Shown in pieces: positions 33,676-43,016 of a stretch of DNA of 64,000 nt. Location of the stretch: NCBI RefSeq assembly GCF_014650335.1, contig NZ_BMUT01000005.1, forward strand, positions 375,564-439,563, given 5' to 3'. This stretch comes from Streptomyces hiroshimensis (lineage in GTDB: Bacteria; Actinomycetota; Actinomycetes; Streptomycetales; Streptomycetaceae). The position numbers were made by a program, and so were the translations under genes. Within the stretch, counting starts at the first letter, position 1; each line of letters starts with the position of its first letter. The notes under the pieces were generated by a model. It was given only the letters and a program-made list of their open reading frames with translations, was not told where the DNA came from and did not search any database.

Positions 33676-35223
33676 GTGCCACTCGATCTTCCCGGCGGTC
33701 CCGGCGTCTCCGACGAGGAGCGCCTCCGCCAGCTCGGCTACACCCAGGTCCTCGCCCGCCACATGTCGGGTTTCGCCAATTTCGCCGTCTCGTTCACGAT
33801 CATCTCCGTCCTCTCCGGCTGCATGACGCTGTACGGGTTCGGCATGCACACCGGCGGGCCGGCCATGCTCACCTGGGGCTGGATCGGCGTCGGGGCGATG
33901 TCCCTGATCGTGGGGCTGGCGATGGCCGAGGTGTGCTCCTCGTACCCGACCTCGGCCGGCCTGTACTTCTGGGCGCACCGGATGGCTCCGGAGAAGTCGC
34001 GGGCGGCGTGGGCCTGGTTCACGGGCTGGTTCAACGTGCTCGGGCAGGTCGCGGCGACGGCCGGCATCGATTTCGGGGCGGCGTCGTTCCTGAACGCCTA
34101 TCTGGACCTGCAGTTCGGGTTCGCGGCCACGCCGGGCCACACGATCGCGCTGTTCGGCGCGGTGCTCCTGCTGCACGCGGTGCTGAACACCTTCGGCGTC
34201 CGGCTGGTGGCGTTCCTCAATTCGGTGAGCGTGTGGTGGCACCTGCTGGGCGTCCTGCTGATCGTGGGCGCGCTCGCGCTCGTGCCGGACCACCACCGGC
34301 CGGCGTCGTTCGTCTTCACGCACTTCGTCAACGACACCGGCTGGGGCTCCGGTCTCTACGTCGGGCTGCTCTCGCTCCTCGTCGCGCAGTACACCTTCAC
34401 CGGCTACGACGCCTCCGCCCATATGACCGAGGAGACGAACGACGCCGCGGTGGCCGGGCCGCGCGGCATCGTCCGGTCGATCTGGGCGTCCTGGATCGCC
34501 GGGTTCGTGCTGCTGGCCGGGCTGACGTACGCGATCCAGGACTGGGACGGCGCGGCGGGCACCGCGACGGGGGTCCCGCCCGCGCAGATCTTCATGGATG
34601 CGCTCGGCGCGGCCGGGGGCAAGCTGCTGCTGCTCGTCGTGATCGTCGCGCAGCTGTTCTGCGGCATGGCCTCCGTCACCGCCAACTCACGGATGATCTA
34701 CGCCTTCTCGCGCGACGGCGCCCTGCCCTTCTCCGGCGCCTGGCACCGGATCAACCCGCAGACGCGCACGCCCACCAACGCCGTGTGGCTCGCCGCCGCC
34801 GGAGCGTTCGCCCTGGGCCTGCCGTATCTGATCAACTCCACGGCCTACGCGGCCGTGACCTCGATCGCCACCATCGGCCTGTACCTCGCCTACGCCGCGC
34901 CGACCCTGCTGCGGCTGCGCAAGGGCGACGCCTTCGAGCGCGGGCCCTGGCACCTGGGCCGCTGGTCGAAGCCGGTCGGGGTGGTGGCCATCGGCTGGGT
35001 CGCCGTGATCACCGTGCTGTTCATGCTGCCGCAGGCGAGCCCCGTCACCGTCGACACGTTCAACTACGCGCCCATCGCGGTCGCCGCCGTCCTGGGTTTC
35101 GCCGGTGTGTGGTGGCTCGCCTCGGCCCGCAAGTGGTTCCTCGATCCGCACCACCCGCGCAACGCCACCCCCGTCCGTGAGCCGGCCGCCCCGCCCCGGG
35201 AGACCGATGTCTTCCGCTGGTAG
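33676..35223 (+). CDS. APC-superfamily amino-acid permease
   Basis: 515 residues from GTG 33676 (preceded by GAGAAAGAG). About twelve hydrophobic helices. The first carries the APC signature FANFAVSFTIISVLSGCMTLYGFGM. The loop YTFTGYDASAHMTEET is the conserved substrate/ion site of the amino-acid/polyamine/GABA permease branch. The C-terminus is cytoplasmic and basic. It imports or exchanges amino acids or amines; substrate not predictable. The same frame is open far upstream, but that part is antisense-like sequence of the previous gene. Confidence 0.9.
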   Translation: MPLDLPGGPGVSDEERLRQLGYTQVLARHMSGFANFAVSFTIISVLSGCMTLYGFGMHTGGPAMLTWGWIGVGAMSLIVGLAMAEVCSSYPTSAGLYFWAHRMAPEKSRAAWAWFTGWFNVLGQVAATAGIDFGAASFLNAYLDLQFGFAATPGHTIALFGAVLLLHAVLNTFGVRLVAFLNSVSVWWHLLGVLLIVGALALVPDHHRPASFVFTHFVNDTGWGSGLYVGLLSLLVAQYTFTGYDASAHMTEETNDAAVAGPRGIVRSIWASWIAGFVLLAGLTYAIQDWDGAAGTATGVPPAQIFMDALGAAGGKLLLLVVIVAQLFCGMASVTANSRMIYAFSRDGALPFSGAWHRINPQTRTPTNAVWLAAAGAFALGLPYLINSTAYAAVTSIATIGLYLAYAAPTLLRLRKGDAFERGPWHLGRWSKPVGVVAIGWVAVITVLFMLPQASPVTVDTFNYAPIAVAAVLGFAGVWWLASARKWFLDPHHPRNATPVREPAAPPRETDVFRW

Positions 35224-35312
35224 CTCAGTGGCTCCGCAGCTCACTGACTCCGTAGCTCAGTGGCTCCGTAGCTCACTGACTCCGTGGCTCCGTAGCTCAG
35301 TAGCTCAGTGGC
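35221..35312. repeat. 32-bp tandem repeat between convergent genes
   Basis: Two complete 32-base units (35221-35252 and 35253-35284, one base different) and a partial third are built from TAGCTCAGTGGCTCCG and TAGCTCACTGACTCCG half-units. They start at the permease stop codon and end at the deacetylase stop codon. Sub-units can pair (CAGTG/CACTG), so the block may serve as a two-way terminator. Confidence 0.7.
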
Positions 35313-36146
35313 TCAGATCTTCGGGTAGCCGAACGTGTACCCCTGCTCCTTGAACCACGGCAGCAGCTGCTCCAGGGCGGCGACCGTCTGGCCGCGGTTG
35401 CCGCCGCCGTCGTGGAAGAGGACCACGGGGCCCTCCTTCATGCCCGTCTTGACCGCGTCGACGATGTGGCCGACGCCGGGGTTGCGCCAGTCGTGGGTGT
35501 CGACGCTCCAGCCGAGCGGGCGCATGCCGTGCGAGGCGGCGACCTCCCGGCTGTACGGGGTGAACGCGCCGCCGGGCGCCCGGTAGTAGAGCACCCGGGC
35601 GCCGGGCCCGGCCGCCTTCTCGATCATGGCCCGGGCGTCGAGGACCTGTCGTTCCTGGTAGGACTCGGGGCGCTTGTCCATGGCGGTGTTGTGGTCGACG
35701 GAGTGGTCGCAGAGCCGGTGGCCGGCCGCGGCGACCTTCTTCACGAGGTCGGGGTACTCCTGGGCCCTCGACCCGATGATGCAGAACGTGGCCTTGGCGT
35801 CGTACTTCTTGAGCAGGTCGAGGACCTTCACCGTCCAGCCCGGCTCGGGTCCGTCGTCGATGGTCAGGTTGACCGTTTTTCCGGGGTCCTCGCTCTCGTG
35901 CGAGATCTCGGCCGAGACCCGCGCGGGCGGTGTGCTCCCGGCGGTGCCGGGCGCGGCCGGGGACGAGGCCCCCGGCCGCCCCTTGCCGTCATCGCCGCTC
36001 CGGCCCGTGCCCGGCGTACCCGTACCCGTCCCCGCGTCCTCCGTGGCCATGGCCACGCAACCGGATATCGTGGCGAAGAACGTCACTGCCGACGCCGTCG
36101 CGATCAGGAGATGCTGCCGACTCCTCCGAGCGGTCGGTCGTGCCAT
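35313..36146 (-). CDS. Lipoprotein polysaccharide deacetylase (NodB fold)
   Basis: 277 residues from ATG 36146. A basic N-terminus, a hydrophobic helix and a lipobox-like TISGC (Cys ~31) predict a membrane-anchored exported protein. A Gly/Pro-rich linker leads to the NodB domain: NLTIDDGPEPGWT (catalytic Asp and metal Asp), DHSVDHN (metal histidines), YYRAPGG, WSVDTHDW and VLFHDGGG. Such enzymes remove acetyl groups from peptidoglycan or surface polysaccharide. Convergent with the permease gene. Confidence 0.92.
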   Translation of the reverse strand: MARPTARRSRQHLLIATASAVTFFATISGCVAMATEDAGTGTGTPGTGRSGDDGKGRPGASSPAAPGTAGSTPPARVSAEISHESEDPGKTVNLTIDDGPEPGWTVKVLDLLKKYDAKATFCIIGSRAQEYPDLVKKVAAAGHRLCDHSVDHNTAMDKRPESYQERQVLDARAMIEKAAGPGARVLYYRAPGGAFTPYSREVAASHGMRPLGWSVDTHDWRNPGVGHIVDAVKTGMKEGPVVLFHDGGGNRGQTVAALEQLLPWFKEQGYTFGYPKI

Positions 36147-36302
36147 GAGCGTCCCCTCCCTCGGTGTGTGCTCCCGGTGCCCCACCCGCCCCACGGATCT
36201 GCCGGTGGGCCTACCCGTAGGTGCACCCGAAGACGTCCATACCGAAAAGAAGGTTCCAGCAGGGCACAAGTCACTCAAGGCGCTCAAGTGCCCTTTCTCT
36301 CC

Positions 36303-37430
36303 TCATGTTTCCCGCGTCACGGGACCCTCTCCCGCACCCCGCGCGATCGCCTCGGCGACCTCGGCCCGGCGCACCGTCTCCTCCTCCGCGAAGCGCTCCG
36401 CGTCCAGCTTCTCGGCGATCTCCTCGTCCTGGGACATGAGCAGGTCCAGGCTCGCATCGCCCAGCTCCAGCACGCCCATGTCGACGTACGCGCGCTGCAG
36501 CCGCTCACCCCACAGGCCGATGTCCTTGACGCACGGCACGATGCGCGAGAACAGCAACTGCCGGAAGACCCGAAGGTATTCGGACTTTTCGGTGAGCTCG
36601 GCGGCCTCGGCCGCCGGAATGCCGAAGTCCGTGAGAATCACGTCGCCCCGCAGCCGGTCGCGCATCAAATAGCAGCCCTCGATGACGAATTCCTCGCGCT
36701 CGCGCAGCTCGGCGTCCGACAGCTGGCGGTAGTAGTCCCGCAGGGCCATACGGCCGAAGGCGACATGGCGGGCTTCGTCCTGCATGACGTAGGCGAGGAT
36801 CTGTTTCGGCAGCGGCTTGTCGGTGATGTCGCGCAGCATGCCGAAGGCGGCGAGGGCCAGGCCCTCGATGAGCACCTGCATGCCGAGGTAGGGCATGTCC
36901 CAGCGGGAGTCGCGCAGAGTGTCCCCCAGCAGGGACTGGAGGTTGTCGTCGATGGGGTAGACCAGGCCGATCTTCTCCTGGAGGAAGCGGCCGTAGAGCT
37001 CGGCGTGCCGGGCCTCGTCCATGGTCTGGGTGGCGGAGTAGAACTTGGCGTCGAGATCGGGGACGGATTCCACGATGCGCGCCGCGCAGACCATGGCGCC
37101 CTGCTCGCCGTGCAGGAACTGACTGAACTGCCAGGAGGCGGAATTGCGCCGCAGCTCGGCCTTGTCCTTCTCGCTCATCTTCCCCCAGTAGGGGGTGTTG
37201 TAGACGGGCATGTTGTCATCGGGCAGGCCGAGCGCGTCGTACGGATCGACGGGAAGGGACCAGTCGATGCGCTTCTCGGCATCCCACTGCTTGTCCTTGC
37301 CCTTTTGGTACAGGGCGAGCAGGCGGTCGCGGCCGTCATCGTATTCCCAGCTGAAACGGGCCGCGCCGGTCGCAGGCACCGTCCAGTTGAGGTCGCCCGG
37401 GTCGTGTGTGTAGAGGTTGCGCGTCGTCAT
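36303..37430 (-). CDS. Ferritin-like diiron protein (R2-like fold)
   Basis: 375 residues. A four-helix-bundle carboxylate-diiron protein: the first ligands lie around SQFLHGEQGAMVCAA and TMDEARHAELYGRFL, the second set around VLIEGLALAAFGML and VMQDEARHVAFGRMAL. The E...DEARH pairs are the classic ligands. Resembles ribonucleotide-reductase-R2-like oxidases of unknown substrate in actinomycetes. Divergent from a second diiron gene with a 126-bp shared promoter region. Confidence 0.82.
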   Translation of the reverse strand: MTTRNLYTHDPGDLNWTVPATGAARFSWEYDDGRDRLLALYQKGKDKQWDAEKRIDWSLPVDPYDALGLPDDNMPVYNTPYWGKMSEKDKAELRRNSASWQFSQFLHGEQGAMVCAARIVESVPDLDAKFYSATQTMDEARHAELYGRFLQEKIGLVYPIDDNLQSLLGDTLRDSRWDMPYLGMQVLIEGLALAAFGMLRDITDKPLPKQILAYVMQDEARHVAFGRMALRDYYRQLSDAELREREEFVIEGCYLMRDRLRGDVILTDFGIPAAEAAELTEKSEYLRVFRQLLFSRIVPCVKDIGLWGERLQRAYVDMGVLELGDASLDLLMSQDEEIAEKLDAERFAEEETVRRAEVAEAIARGAGEGPVTRET

Positions 37431-37556
37431 CGACGTCTCCCGTCCTCTCCCGCTTCTCTCCGCAGGCTCACACGCCGGTTACCGCCGGGTCAACAACCCT
37501 TCATCAACTCACCCGAAAGGATTGACGGCCTTGCTGACAGGCAGTCTCATAAGGGT

Positions 37557-38492
37557 GTGACCCCAAGTAACCCTGTAGTCAGCCCCCTCCGGCGGGACGC
37601 CCTCGGGCCGCTCAAGGACCGCGAAGAGGTCGCACGGCGCCTGCTGGAGGCCTCCGCCAGACACTCCTTCGACCCGGACACCGAACTCGACTGGAACGCG
37701 CCCCCCGAGGACGGCAAGTGGTTCTGGCCGCCCGAGCTGCTCTCCCTCTACGACACCCCGCTGTGGCGCACGATGTCCGAGGAGCAGCGCATCGAGCTCT
37801 CCCGGCACGAGGCCGCCTCGCTCGCCTCCCTCGGCATATGGTTCGAGCTGATCCTGATGCAGCTGCTGGTCCGTCACATCTACGACAAGCCGCTCACCAG
37901 CTCCCACGTCCGCTACGCCCTCACCGAGATCGCCGACGAGTGCCGGCACTCGAAGATGTTCGCCCGGCTCATCGAGCGCGGCGGCGCCCCCGCGTATCCC
38001 GTGACCCCCTTGCACCACAACCTCGCGCGCATCCTCAAGACGGTGTCCACCACGCCCGGTTCCTTCGCCTGCACGCTGCTCGGCGAGGAGATCCTCGACT
38101 ACATGCAGCGGCTCACCTTCCCGGACGAGCGGGTGCAGCCGCTCGTCCGCGGCGTCACGCGCATCCACGTCGTGGAGGAGGCGCGCCACGTGCGGTACGC
38201 CCGCGAGGAGCTGCGCCGCCAGATGGTGAGCTGCCCGCGCTGGGAGGCCGGGCTGACCCGGCTCAGCTGCGGCGAGGCGGCCCGCGTCTTCTCCGTCGCC
38301 TTCGTCAACCCGGCCGTCTACACGAACGTGGGCCTCGACCGGCGCGAGGCCGTCGCCCAGGTGCGCGCCAGCGGCCACCGGCGCGAGGTGATGCAGACGG
38401 GTGCCAAGCGGCTCACGGACTTCCTGGACGACATCGGCGTGATGCGGGGCGCCGGCCGCCGGCTGTGGCGCGCCTCCGGGCTGCTGGCCTGA
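37557..38492 (+). CDS. AurF-family diiron oxygenase
   Basis: 311 residues from GTG 37557. It has AurF-type ligand motifs: FELILMQLLVRHIYD, EIADECRHSKMFARLIE, GEEILDYMQRL and HVVEEARHVRYAREEL. AurF proteins oxidise amines to nitro or hydroxylamino groups or carry out related oxygenations. No biosynthetic cluster is attached here. It pairs divergently with the ferritin-like gene and is followed by a TetR gene, suggesting a small regulated oxidative unit. Confidence 0.85.
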   Translation: MTPSNPVVSPLRRDALGPLKDREEVARRLLEASARHSFDPDTELDWNAPPEDGKWFWPPELLSLYDTPLWRTMSEEQRIELSRHEAASLASLGIWFELILMQLLVRHIYDKPLTSSHVRYALTEIADECRHSKMFARLIERGGAPAYPVTPLHHNLARILKTVSTTPGSFACTLLGEEILDYMQRLTFPDERVQPLVRGVTRIHVVEEARHVRYAREELRRQMVSCPRWEAGLTRLSCGEAARVFSVAFVNPAVYTNVGLDRREAVAQVRASGHRREVMQTGAKRLTDFLDDIGVMRGAGRRLWRASGLLA

Positions 38493-38538
38493 TCCCTGCG
38501 GCGCCGGATCCCTGCGGCGCCGGATCCCTGCGGCGCCG
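38491..38538. repeat. Three perfect tandem copies of a 16-bp unit
   Basis: GATCCCTGCGGCGCCG is repeated exactly three times, beginning one base into the AurF stop codon and ending about 40 bases before the TetR start. It contains the GGCGCC palindrome. Likely a slippage-prone spacer. Confidence 0.85.
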
Positions 38539-38578
38539 GAGGCCGGGCACCGGCGGCCGCACCGTTACGCTGCCCTGC

Positions 38579-39331
38579 ATGAACGGCAGCGGAACCGCCC
38601 CGGCAGCACCGACTCCGTCCGCCCGCCCCGCCTACCGCAGACTCAGCGTCGAGGAACGCCGCACCCAGCTGATCGCCGCCGCCCTCGTGCTCTTCGCCCA
38701 CCGCGCCCCGGAGGACGTCTCCCTGGACGACGTGGCCGCGGCCGCCAAGGTGTCGAGGCCGCTCGTGTACCGCTACTTCCCCGGGGGCAAGCCCCAGCTG
38801 TACGAGACGGCGCTGCGCAGCGCCGCCGACGACCTGGAGCTGTGCTTCGCCGAGCCGCAGACGGGCCCCCTCACCGGCCGCCTGGCCGCCGCCCTCGACC
38901 GCTACCTCGCCTTCGTGGACGAGCACGACGCGGGCTTCGGTGCGCTGCTGCAGGGCGGCAGCGTCGCCGAGACCTCCCGCACGGGCGCGATCGTGGACGG
39001 CGTGCGGCGGGCGGCCGCCGCGCAGATCCTCAAGCACCTGCAGGTGCCGGAGCCCGGCCCCCGGCTGAGCATGATGGTCCGCACCTGGATCACGGCCGTG
39101 GAGGCGGCCTCCCTGATCTGGCTGGACGAGGGCAAGCAGCCGCCGGTGGAGGAGCTGCGCGACTGGCTCGTCGACCACTTCGTGGCGCTGCTGACGGCCA
39201 CGTCGGCGAGCGACCCGCAGACGGCCGAGGTCATGCGTGCGGCGCTGGCCCTGGAGCGTGCGGAAGGGCCGGTGGGGCGCCTGGCCCGCCAGGTCATCCC
39301 GGTGGTCTCGGATGCGGCGCACCTGCTCTGA
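38579..39331 (+). CDS. TetR-family transcriptional regulator
   Basis: 250 residues from ATG 38579. The N-terminal helix-turn-helix reads RRTQLIAAALVLFAHRAPEDVSLDDVA, then AAKVSRPLVYRYFPGGK. The ligand-binding domain (RLAAALDRYLAFVDEHDAGFGALLQGG) is followed by a longer-than-usual C-terminal tail. It is 86 bases after the AurF gene on the same strand and probably regulates that unit. Confidence 0.9.
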   Translation: MNGSGTAPAAPTPSARPAYRRLSVEERRTQLIAAALVLFAHRAPEDVSLDDVAAAAKVSRPLVYRYFPGGKPQLYETALRSAADDLELCFAEPQTGPLTGRLAAALDRYLAFVDEHDAGFGALLQGGSVAETSRTGAIVDGVRRAAAAQILKHLQVPEPGPRLSMMVRTWITAVEAASLIWLDEGKQPPVEELRDWLVDHFVALLTATSASDPQTAEVMRAALALERAEGPVGRLARQVIPVVSDAAHLL

Positions 39332-39379
39332 TGCACTACGCCCGCGGGCCCACGGCCCCGGCTGACGGACACTGGATCC

Positions 39380-39667
39380 GTGAGAAGCGAAGATACGCCC
39401 TTCGAGGGTGGCCCTCTGGACGGGCGCGTACTGCCGGTACTGCTGGGACACACCGGGCATCCGCCGAAGGTCTACGAGGTTCCGGTGCCGGATGAGCACG
39501 GCGGGGCCCCGACGGTCCTCGTCTACCACCGGGTCCAGGCGGGTACGACGCGGCGGCTGGGGCTGCACAAGGGCTGGAAGTACGTCTACGACCCCGAGGG
39601 GCGCCGTCCGGACCGCAGCCTGAAGTGGCCGTGGACGAAGCGGCCGCGCCCCGGAGCGGACGTCTGA
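39380..39667 (+). CDS. Small conserved-looking hypothetical protein
   Basis: 95 residues from GTG 39380. It contains beta-rich segments (EGGPLDGRVLPVLLGHTG, PKVYEVPVPD) and ends in a basic tail (SLKWPWTKRPRPG). No family recognised. The start follows the TetR gene by 48 bases and may be co-transcribed. Confidence 0.65.
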   Translation: MRSEDTPFEGGPLDGRVLPVLLGHTGHPPKVYEVPVPDEHGGAPTVLVYHRVQAGTTRRLGLHKGWKYVYDPEGRRPDRSLKWPWTKRPRPGADV

Positions 39668-39861
39668 GCCGTCCGCAAGGGCGCCTGCGGGCGGCATCCG
39701 GGGCACGCGGGCGGGCGCGAGGCCGCCGGCCGGGTGATGCCCGGGCAACCATGGAGTGAGCGGGTTAGGCGGATTCGCCCACATCGCCCCCATAAGTAGG
39801 ACCGCACGTGGCACGATCCTCACCTGGGTAAACGATCACGCCCCACACCGGAGGTGAGCTC

Positions 39862-41028
39862 GTGTCAGGACGGTTCGTGCGTTCTGTCTGCACGGTGGCG
39901 CTGATGGCCGGCGCCACGTCGCTCGCACTGCCCGCTCCCTTGTCCGCGGCCGCGCCCGACGACCCGCCCGAGCGGTCCCGCCCGTCCCGCCAGTCCGTCG
40001 GCAGCCTGCTCGCCCGGCTCCAGTCGCTCTACCGGAAGGCCGAGGAGGCCACCGAGGCCTACGACGCGACCGAGGAGAAGCTCAAGGTCCAGCAGAAGCG
40101 GGTCGACGAGCTCAACGACGAGCTCGCCCTCACCCGCGTGGCCCTCACCGGCAGCCGGGACGCCGCCGGGCGGCTCGCCCGCGAGCAGTACCAGGGCACG
40201 AGCGGCACCCTCGCCCCGTACGTCTCCGTCTTCCTCAGCGGCAACCCCCAGCAGGCGCTGGACAGAGGCCACCAGATCCAGCGCGCCGCCGGCCAGCGGG
40301 CGGCCACCGTCGACCGCCTCGCGAAGGGCGAGAAGCACGCCTCGGACCTGGCCGCACGGGCCCGGGACGCCCTCAACGAGCAGCAGGTGCTCGCGGCCCG
40401 GCAGAAGCGGCAGCGCGACGCCGTCAAGAAGCGCCTCGGCGAGGTCGAGAAGATGCTCGCCTCGCTGACCGGCACTCAGCTCGCCCAGGTCCAGCGGCTG
40501 GAGAACAAGAACATCGGCGAGGCCCAGGCCAAGCTGCTCTCCTCGGGCCGGCTCAGCGGCTCCTCCCGGCCCTCCGCCTCGGGCGGCAGGGCCATCGCCT
40601 ACGCCTACCGGCAGTTCGGCAAGCCGTACGTGTGGGGCGCGGAGGGGCCGGACGCCTTCGACTGCTCCGGGCTCACCTCCCAGGCCTGGGCCCACGCGGG
40701 CGACGCCATCCCGCGCACCAGCCAGGAGCAGTGGAGGACCCTGCCGAGGGTCTCGCTCGACGAGCTGCGCCCGGGCGACCTGGTGGTCTACTTCGAAGGG
40801 GCGACGCACGTGGCGCTCTACATCGGCCACGGCCTGGTGATGCAGGCGCCGCGGCCCGGCGGCTCGGTGAAGGTCTCGCCGATCGCCGCCAACCCGCTGC
40901 TCGGGGCGGTGCGGCCGGATGCGGACGAGGCGCCGCTGCGGCGGTACGAGCCGCCGCCGATGCCGGAGGGCGCCCTGTCGGGCCCGGACACCGGCTACGG
41001 ATCGGCGCAGGCGCCGTCGAGGGCCTGA
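39862..41028 (+). CDS. Secreted NlpC/P60 peptidoglycan hydrolase with coiled-coil domain
   Basis: 388 residues from GTG 39862 with GGAGGTG upstream. A Sec-type signal peptide ends near PLSAAAPD. A long coiled coil (residues ~45-215, e.g. AYDATEEKLKVQQKRVDELND) precedes the NlpC/P60 domain: YRQFGKPYVWGAEGPDAFDCSGLTSQAW (catalytic Cys in DCSG), then GDLVVYFEGATHVALYIG (His) and AAN. Such RipA-like endopeptidases cut stem peptides during growth and sporulation. The coiled coil is typically autoinhibitory. Confidence 0.92.
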   Translation: MSGRFVRSVCTVALMAGATSLALPAPLSAAAPDDPPERSRPSRQSVGSLLARLQSLYRKAEEATEAYDATEEKLKVQQKRVDELNDELALTRVALTGSRDAAGRLAREQYQGTSGTLAPYVSVFLSGNPQQALDRGHQIQRAAGQRAATVDRLAKGEKHASDLAARARDALNEQQVLAARQKRQRDAVKKRLGEVEKMLASLTGTQLAQVQRLENKNIGEAQAKLLSSGRLSGSSRPSASGGRAIAYAYRQFGKPYVWGAEGPDAFDCSGLTSQAWAHAGDAIPRTSQEQWRTLPRVSLDELRPGDLVVYFEGATHVALYIGHGLVMQAPRPGGSVKVSPIAANPLLGAVRPDADEAPLRRYEPPPMPEGALSGPDTGYGSAQAPSRA

Positions 41029-41080
41029 CGGCGCGGGGCAGGGCGGCGGGGCGGGGCACGGCGGCGGGGCGGGCGACCGG

Positions 41081-42355
41081 TCAGCCGCCCGCCTCCGCCT
41101 TCGCCGCCTCCGTTTTCTCCACCTCCGCCACGTAGGCCTCCGCACGCTCCGCCTCGTAGAAGTAGTGCGCGAAGTCCGCCGGGTCGTCGAAGCCGTTGGC
41201 GATGCGGTCGGCGACCGGCTGGAGGCGGGCCGCCGCCGCCAGCAGCTCCCGTACGTGCGCCGGCTGCCGCGGTGCGAGCATCGCGTGCGTCCAGGCGGTG
41301 GCGTGCCGGGCCGAGGCCCAGTGGCGGTCGAACGCCGTGCGCATCCACGCGGCGTCGAAGGGCCGCTCGCCGTGCTGCACGATCGCCGCGAGGTAGGCGG
41401 CCGCGCACTTGGCGGCGGAGTTGGCGCCCTGCCCGGTGACGGGGTCGTCGGCGACGACCGCGTCACCGACGCCGAGGACGACGCCGCCCGAGGGCAGCCG
41501 GCCGACGGGGTCGCGCACGGCCGGGGTGTAGCGGCCGGCCAGGGTGGCGTGGGCGTCCGTGAGCTCGACGCGGGTCGCCCGGGCGTACTCCCACGGGGCG
41601 TAGTGCTCCATCAGCTCCAGGGTCCGCGCCAGGTGCTCGCCCGGGCCGGGCAGGTCCTGGAAGGCGTCCAGCGGCCCGTCCGGGACGGCTTCCCAGAACA
41701 GGACGTCGGCGCGGCCGGAGACGGTCAGCGTCGGCAGGACGAACAGCTCCCCCGCACCCGGGACCAGGGTGCAGCGCACCGCCTCGGTGCTCGGGTGCTC
41801 GGGCCGGGGCCCGAGCCCGTGCACGTAGGCGACGGCGAGGGCCCGCTGCGGGACGGAGTGCGGGGAGCGGGCGGGGTCGCGGTCGAAGAGCTCGGCGAGC
41901 TCGCCCTTGCCGGTGGCGACGAGCACCAGGTCGTAGTGGCCGGCGAGGGCGTCGAGGTCGGAGACCGCTGCGGCGTGGACGACCAGCCGGCCGCCGCGGT
42001 CGGCGAAGGTCTCCAGCCAGCCGGACATCTTCAGCCGCTGGTCCACGGACTGGGCGCAGCCGTCCAGCCGGCCGAGCCAGTCGACGGCGCGCCGGTGCCC
42101 GCCCGGTGCGGGCTCGGTGACGGAGACGCCGACGCCCTCGATGCGCGGGGCGGCCGCCGCCCAGAAGCCGAGCCCGAGCTCGTGCTCGTGGCGCAGGGCC
42201 GTGGCGAACATGCACTGGGTGGACGTCACCCGGCCGGAACGTATCTCTTCGGGCGTGCGGTGGGACATCAGCGTGACGTCGTAGCCGTGGAACTGCAGGC
42301 CGAGGGCCAGCTGCAGGCCGGACTGGCCGGCCCCGGCGATGAGGATCCGTCGCAC
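41081..42355 (-). CDS. Styrene monooxygenase StyA-like FAD-dependent oxygenase
   Basis: 424 residues from GTG 42355. It has an N-terminal dinucleotide-binding motif RRILIAGAGQSGLQLALGL, a second flavin motif (GVVLGVGDAVVADDPVTGQGANSA) and the StyA-type substrate domain (RVTSTQCMFATALRHEHELGL). These two-component flavoprotein oxygenases use reduced FAD from a separate reductase; none is adjacent. It begins 10 bases after the conservon cvnD stop, so it is likely the last gene of the cvn operon. Confidence 0.87.
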   Translation of the reverse strand: MRRILIAGAGQSGLQLALGLQFHGYDVTLMSHRTPEEIRSGRVTSTQCMFATALRHEHELGLGFWAAAAPRIEGVGVSVTEPAPGGHRRAVDWLGRLDGCAQSVDQRLKMSGWLETFADRGGRLVVHAAAVSDLDALAGHYDLVLVATGKGELAELFDRDPARSPHSVPQRALAVAYVHGLGPRPEHPSTEAVRCTLVPGAGELFVLPTLTVSGRADVLFWEAVPDGPLDAFQDLPGPGEHLARTLELMEHYAPWEYARATRVELTDAHATLAGRYTPAVRDPVGRLPSGGVVLGVGDAVVADDPVTGQGANSAAKCAAAYLAAIVQHGERPFDAAWMRTAFDRHWASARHATAWTHAMLAPRQPAHVRELLAAAARLQPVADRIANGFDDPADFAHYFYEAERAEAYVAEVEKTEAAKAEAGG

Positions 42356-42365
42356 GGGTCGCTCC

Positions 42366-43016
42366 TCACTCGGGCAGGGTCTCAAGCGCCCGGCCGACCA
42401 GGGCCAGCAGGGTGTCGACGACCGTGATCCGCTTCCGGGCGTCCATGGTCACCACCGGCACGGGCGGCGGCAGCGCGAGCGCCTCGTGCACGGCCTCGGG
42501 GGTGTAGCGGTCGGCGCCCTCGAAGTGGTTGACCGCGACGATGTAGGGCAGGCCGGCGGTCTCGAAGTAGTCGAGGGCGGCGAAGGACTCGGCGAGGCGG
42601 CGGGTGTCGGCGAGGACGACGGCGCCGATCGCGCCGCGCACGAGGTCGTCCCACATGAACCAGAATCGTTTCTGGCCGGGTGTGCCGAAGAGGTAGAGCA
42701 CGAGGTCGGCGTCGAGCGTGAGGCGCCCGAAGTCCATGGCGACGGTGGTGGTCCGCTTCGCGGGGGTGGCGGTGGCGTCGTCGACGCCGGCCGCGGCGGC
42801 CGTCATCACGGCCTCGGTGCGCAGCGGTGTGATCTCGGAGACCGAGCCGACGAAGGTGGTCTTGCCGACGCCGAAGCCGCCCGCCACGACGATCTTCGTG
42901 GCGAGGGGGGCGCGGGTGCGGTCGGTCTGCCAGGCACGCGGGGCGTCGTCGGCGGCGACGGCTCCGAGGGTGGCCGCGCGGGGCGCCGGGCGTTCTTCAC
43001 AGTCGGTGGAGTGCAC
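42366..43016 (-). CDS. cvnD: Conservon GTPase-like protein (CvnD)
   Basis: 216 residues from GTG 43016. Small Ras-like NTPase: P-loop VAGGFGVGKTTFVGSV, switch region TTTVAMDFGRL, DxxG-equivalent YLFGTPGQKRFWFMW and a NHFE-like base-recognition site. Fourth member of the CvnA-D signalling complex, which associates at the membrane with a sensor kinase. The start overlaps the cvnC end by 20 bases. Confidence 0.93.
   Translation of the reverse strand: MHSTDCEERPAPRAATLGAVAADDAPRAWQTDRTRAPLATKIVVAGGFGVGKTTFVGSVSEITPLRTEAVMTAAAAGVDDATATPAKRTTTVAMDFGRLTLDADLVLYLFGTPGQKRFWFMWDDLVRGAIGAVVLADTRRLAESFAALDYFETAGLPYIVAVNHFEGADRYTPEAVHEALALPPPVPVVTMDARKRITVVDTLLALVGRALETLPE

Noticed and set aside
39668..39861. 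c-di-AMP (ydaO) riboswitch before the NlpC/P60 gene
   Set aside because: Such hydrolase genes often have this riboswitch, but the conserved blocks could not be matched here by eye.
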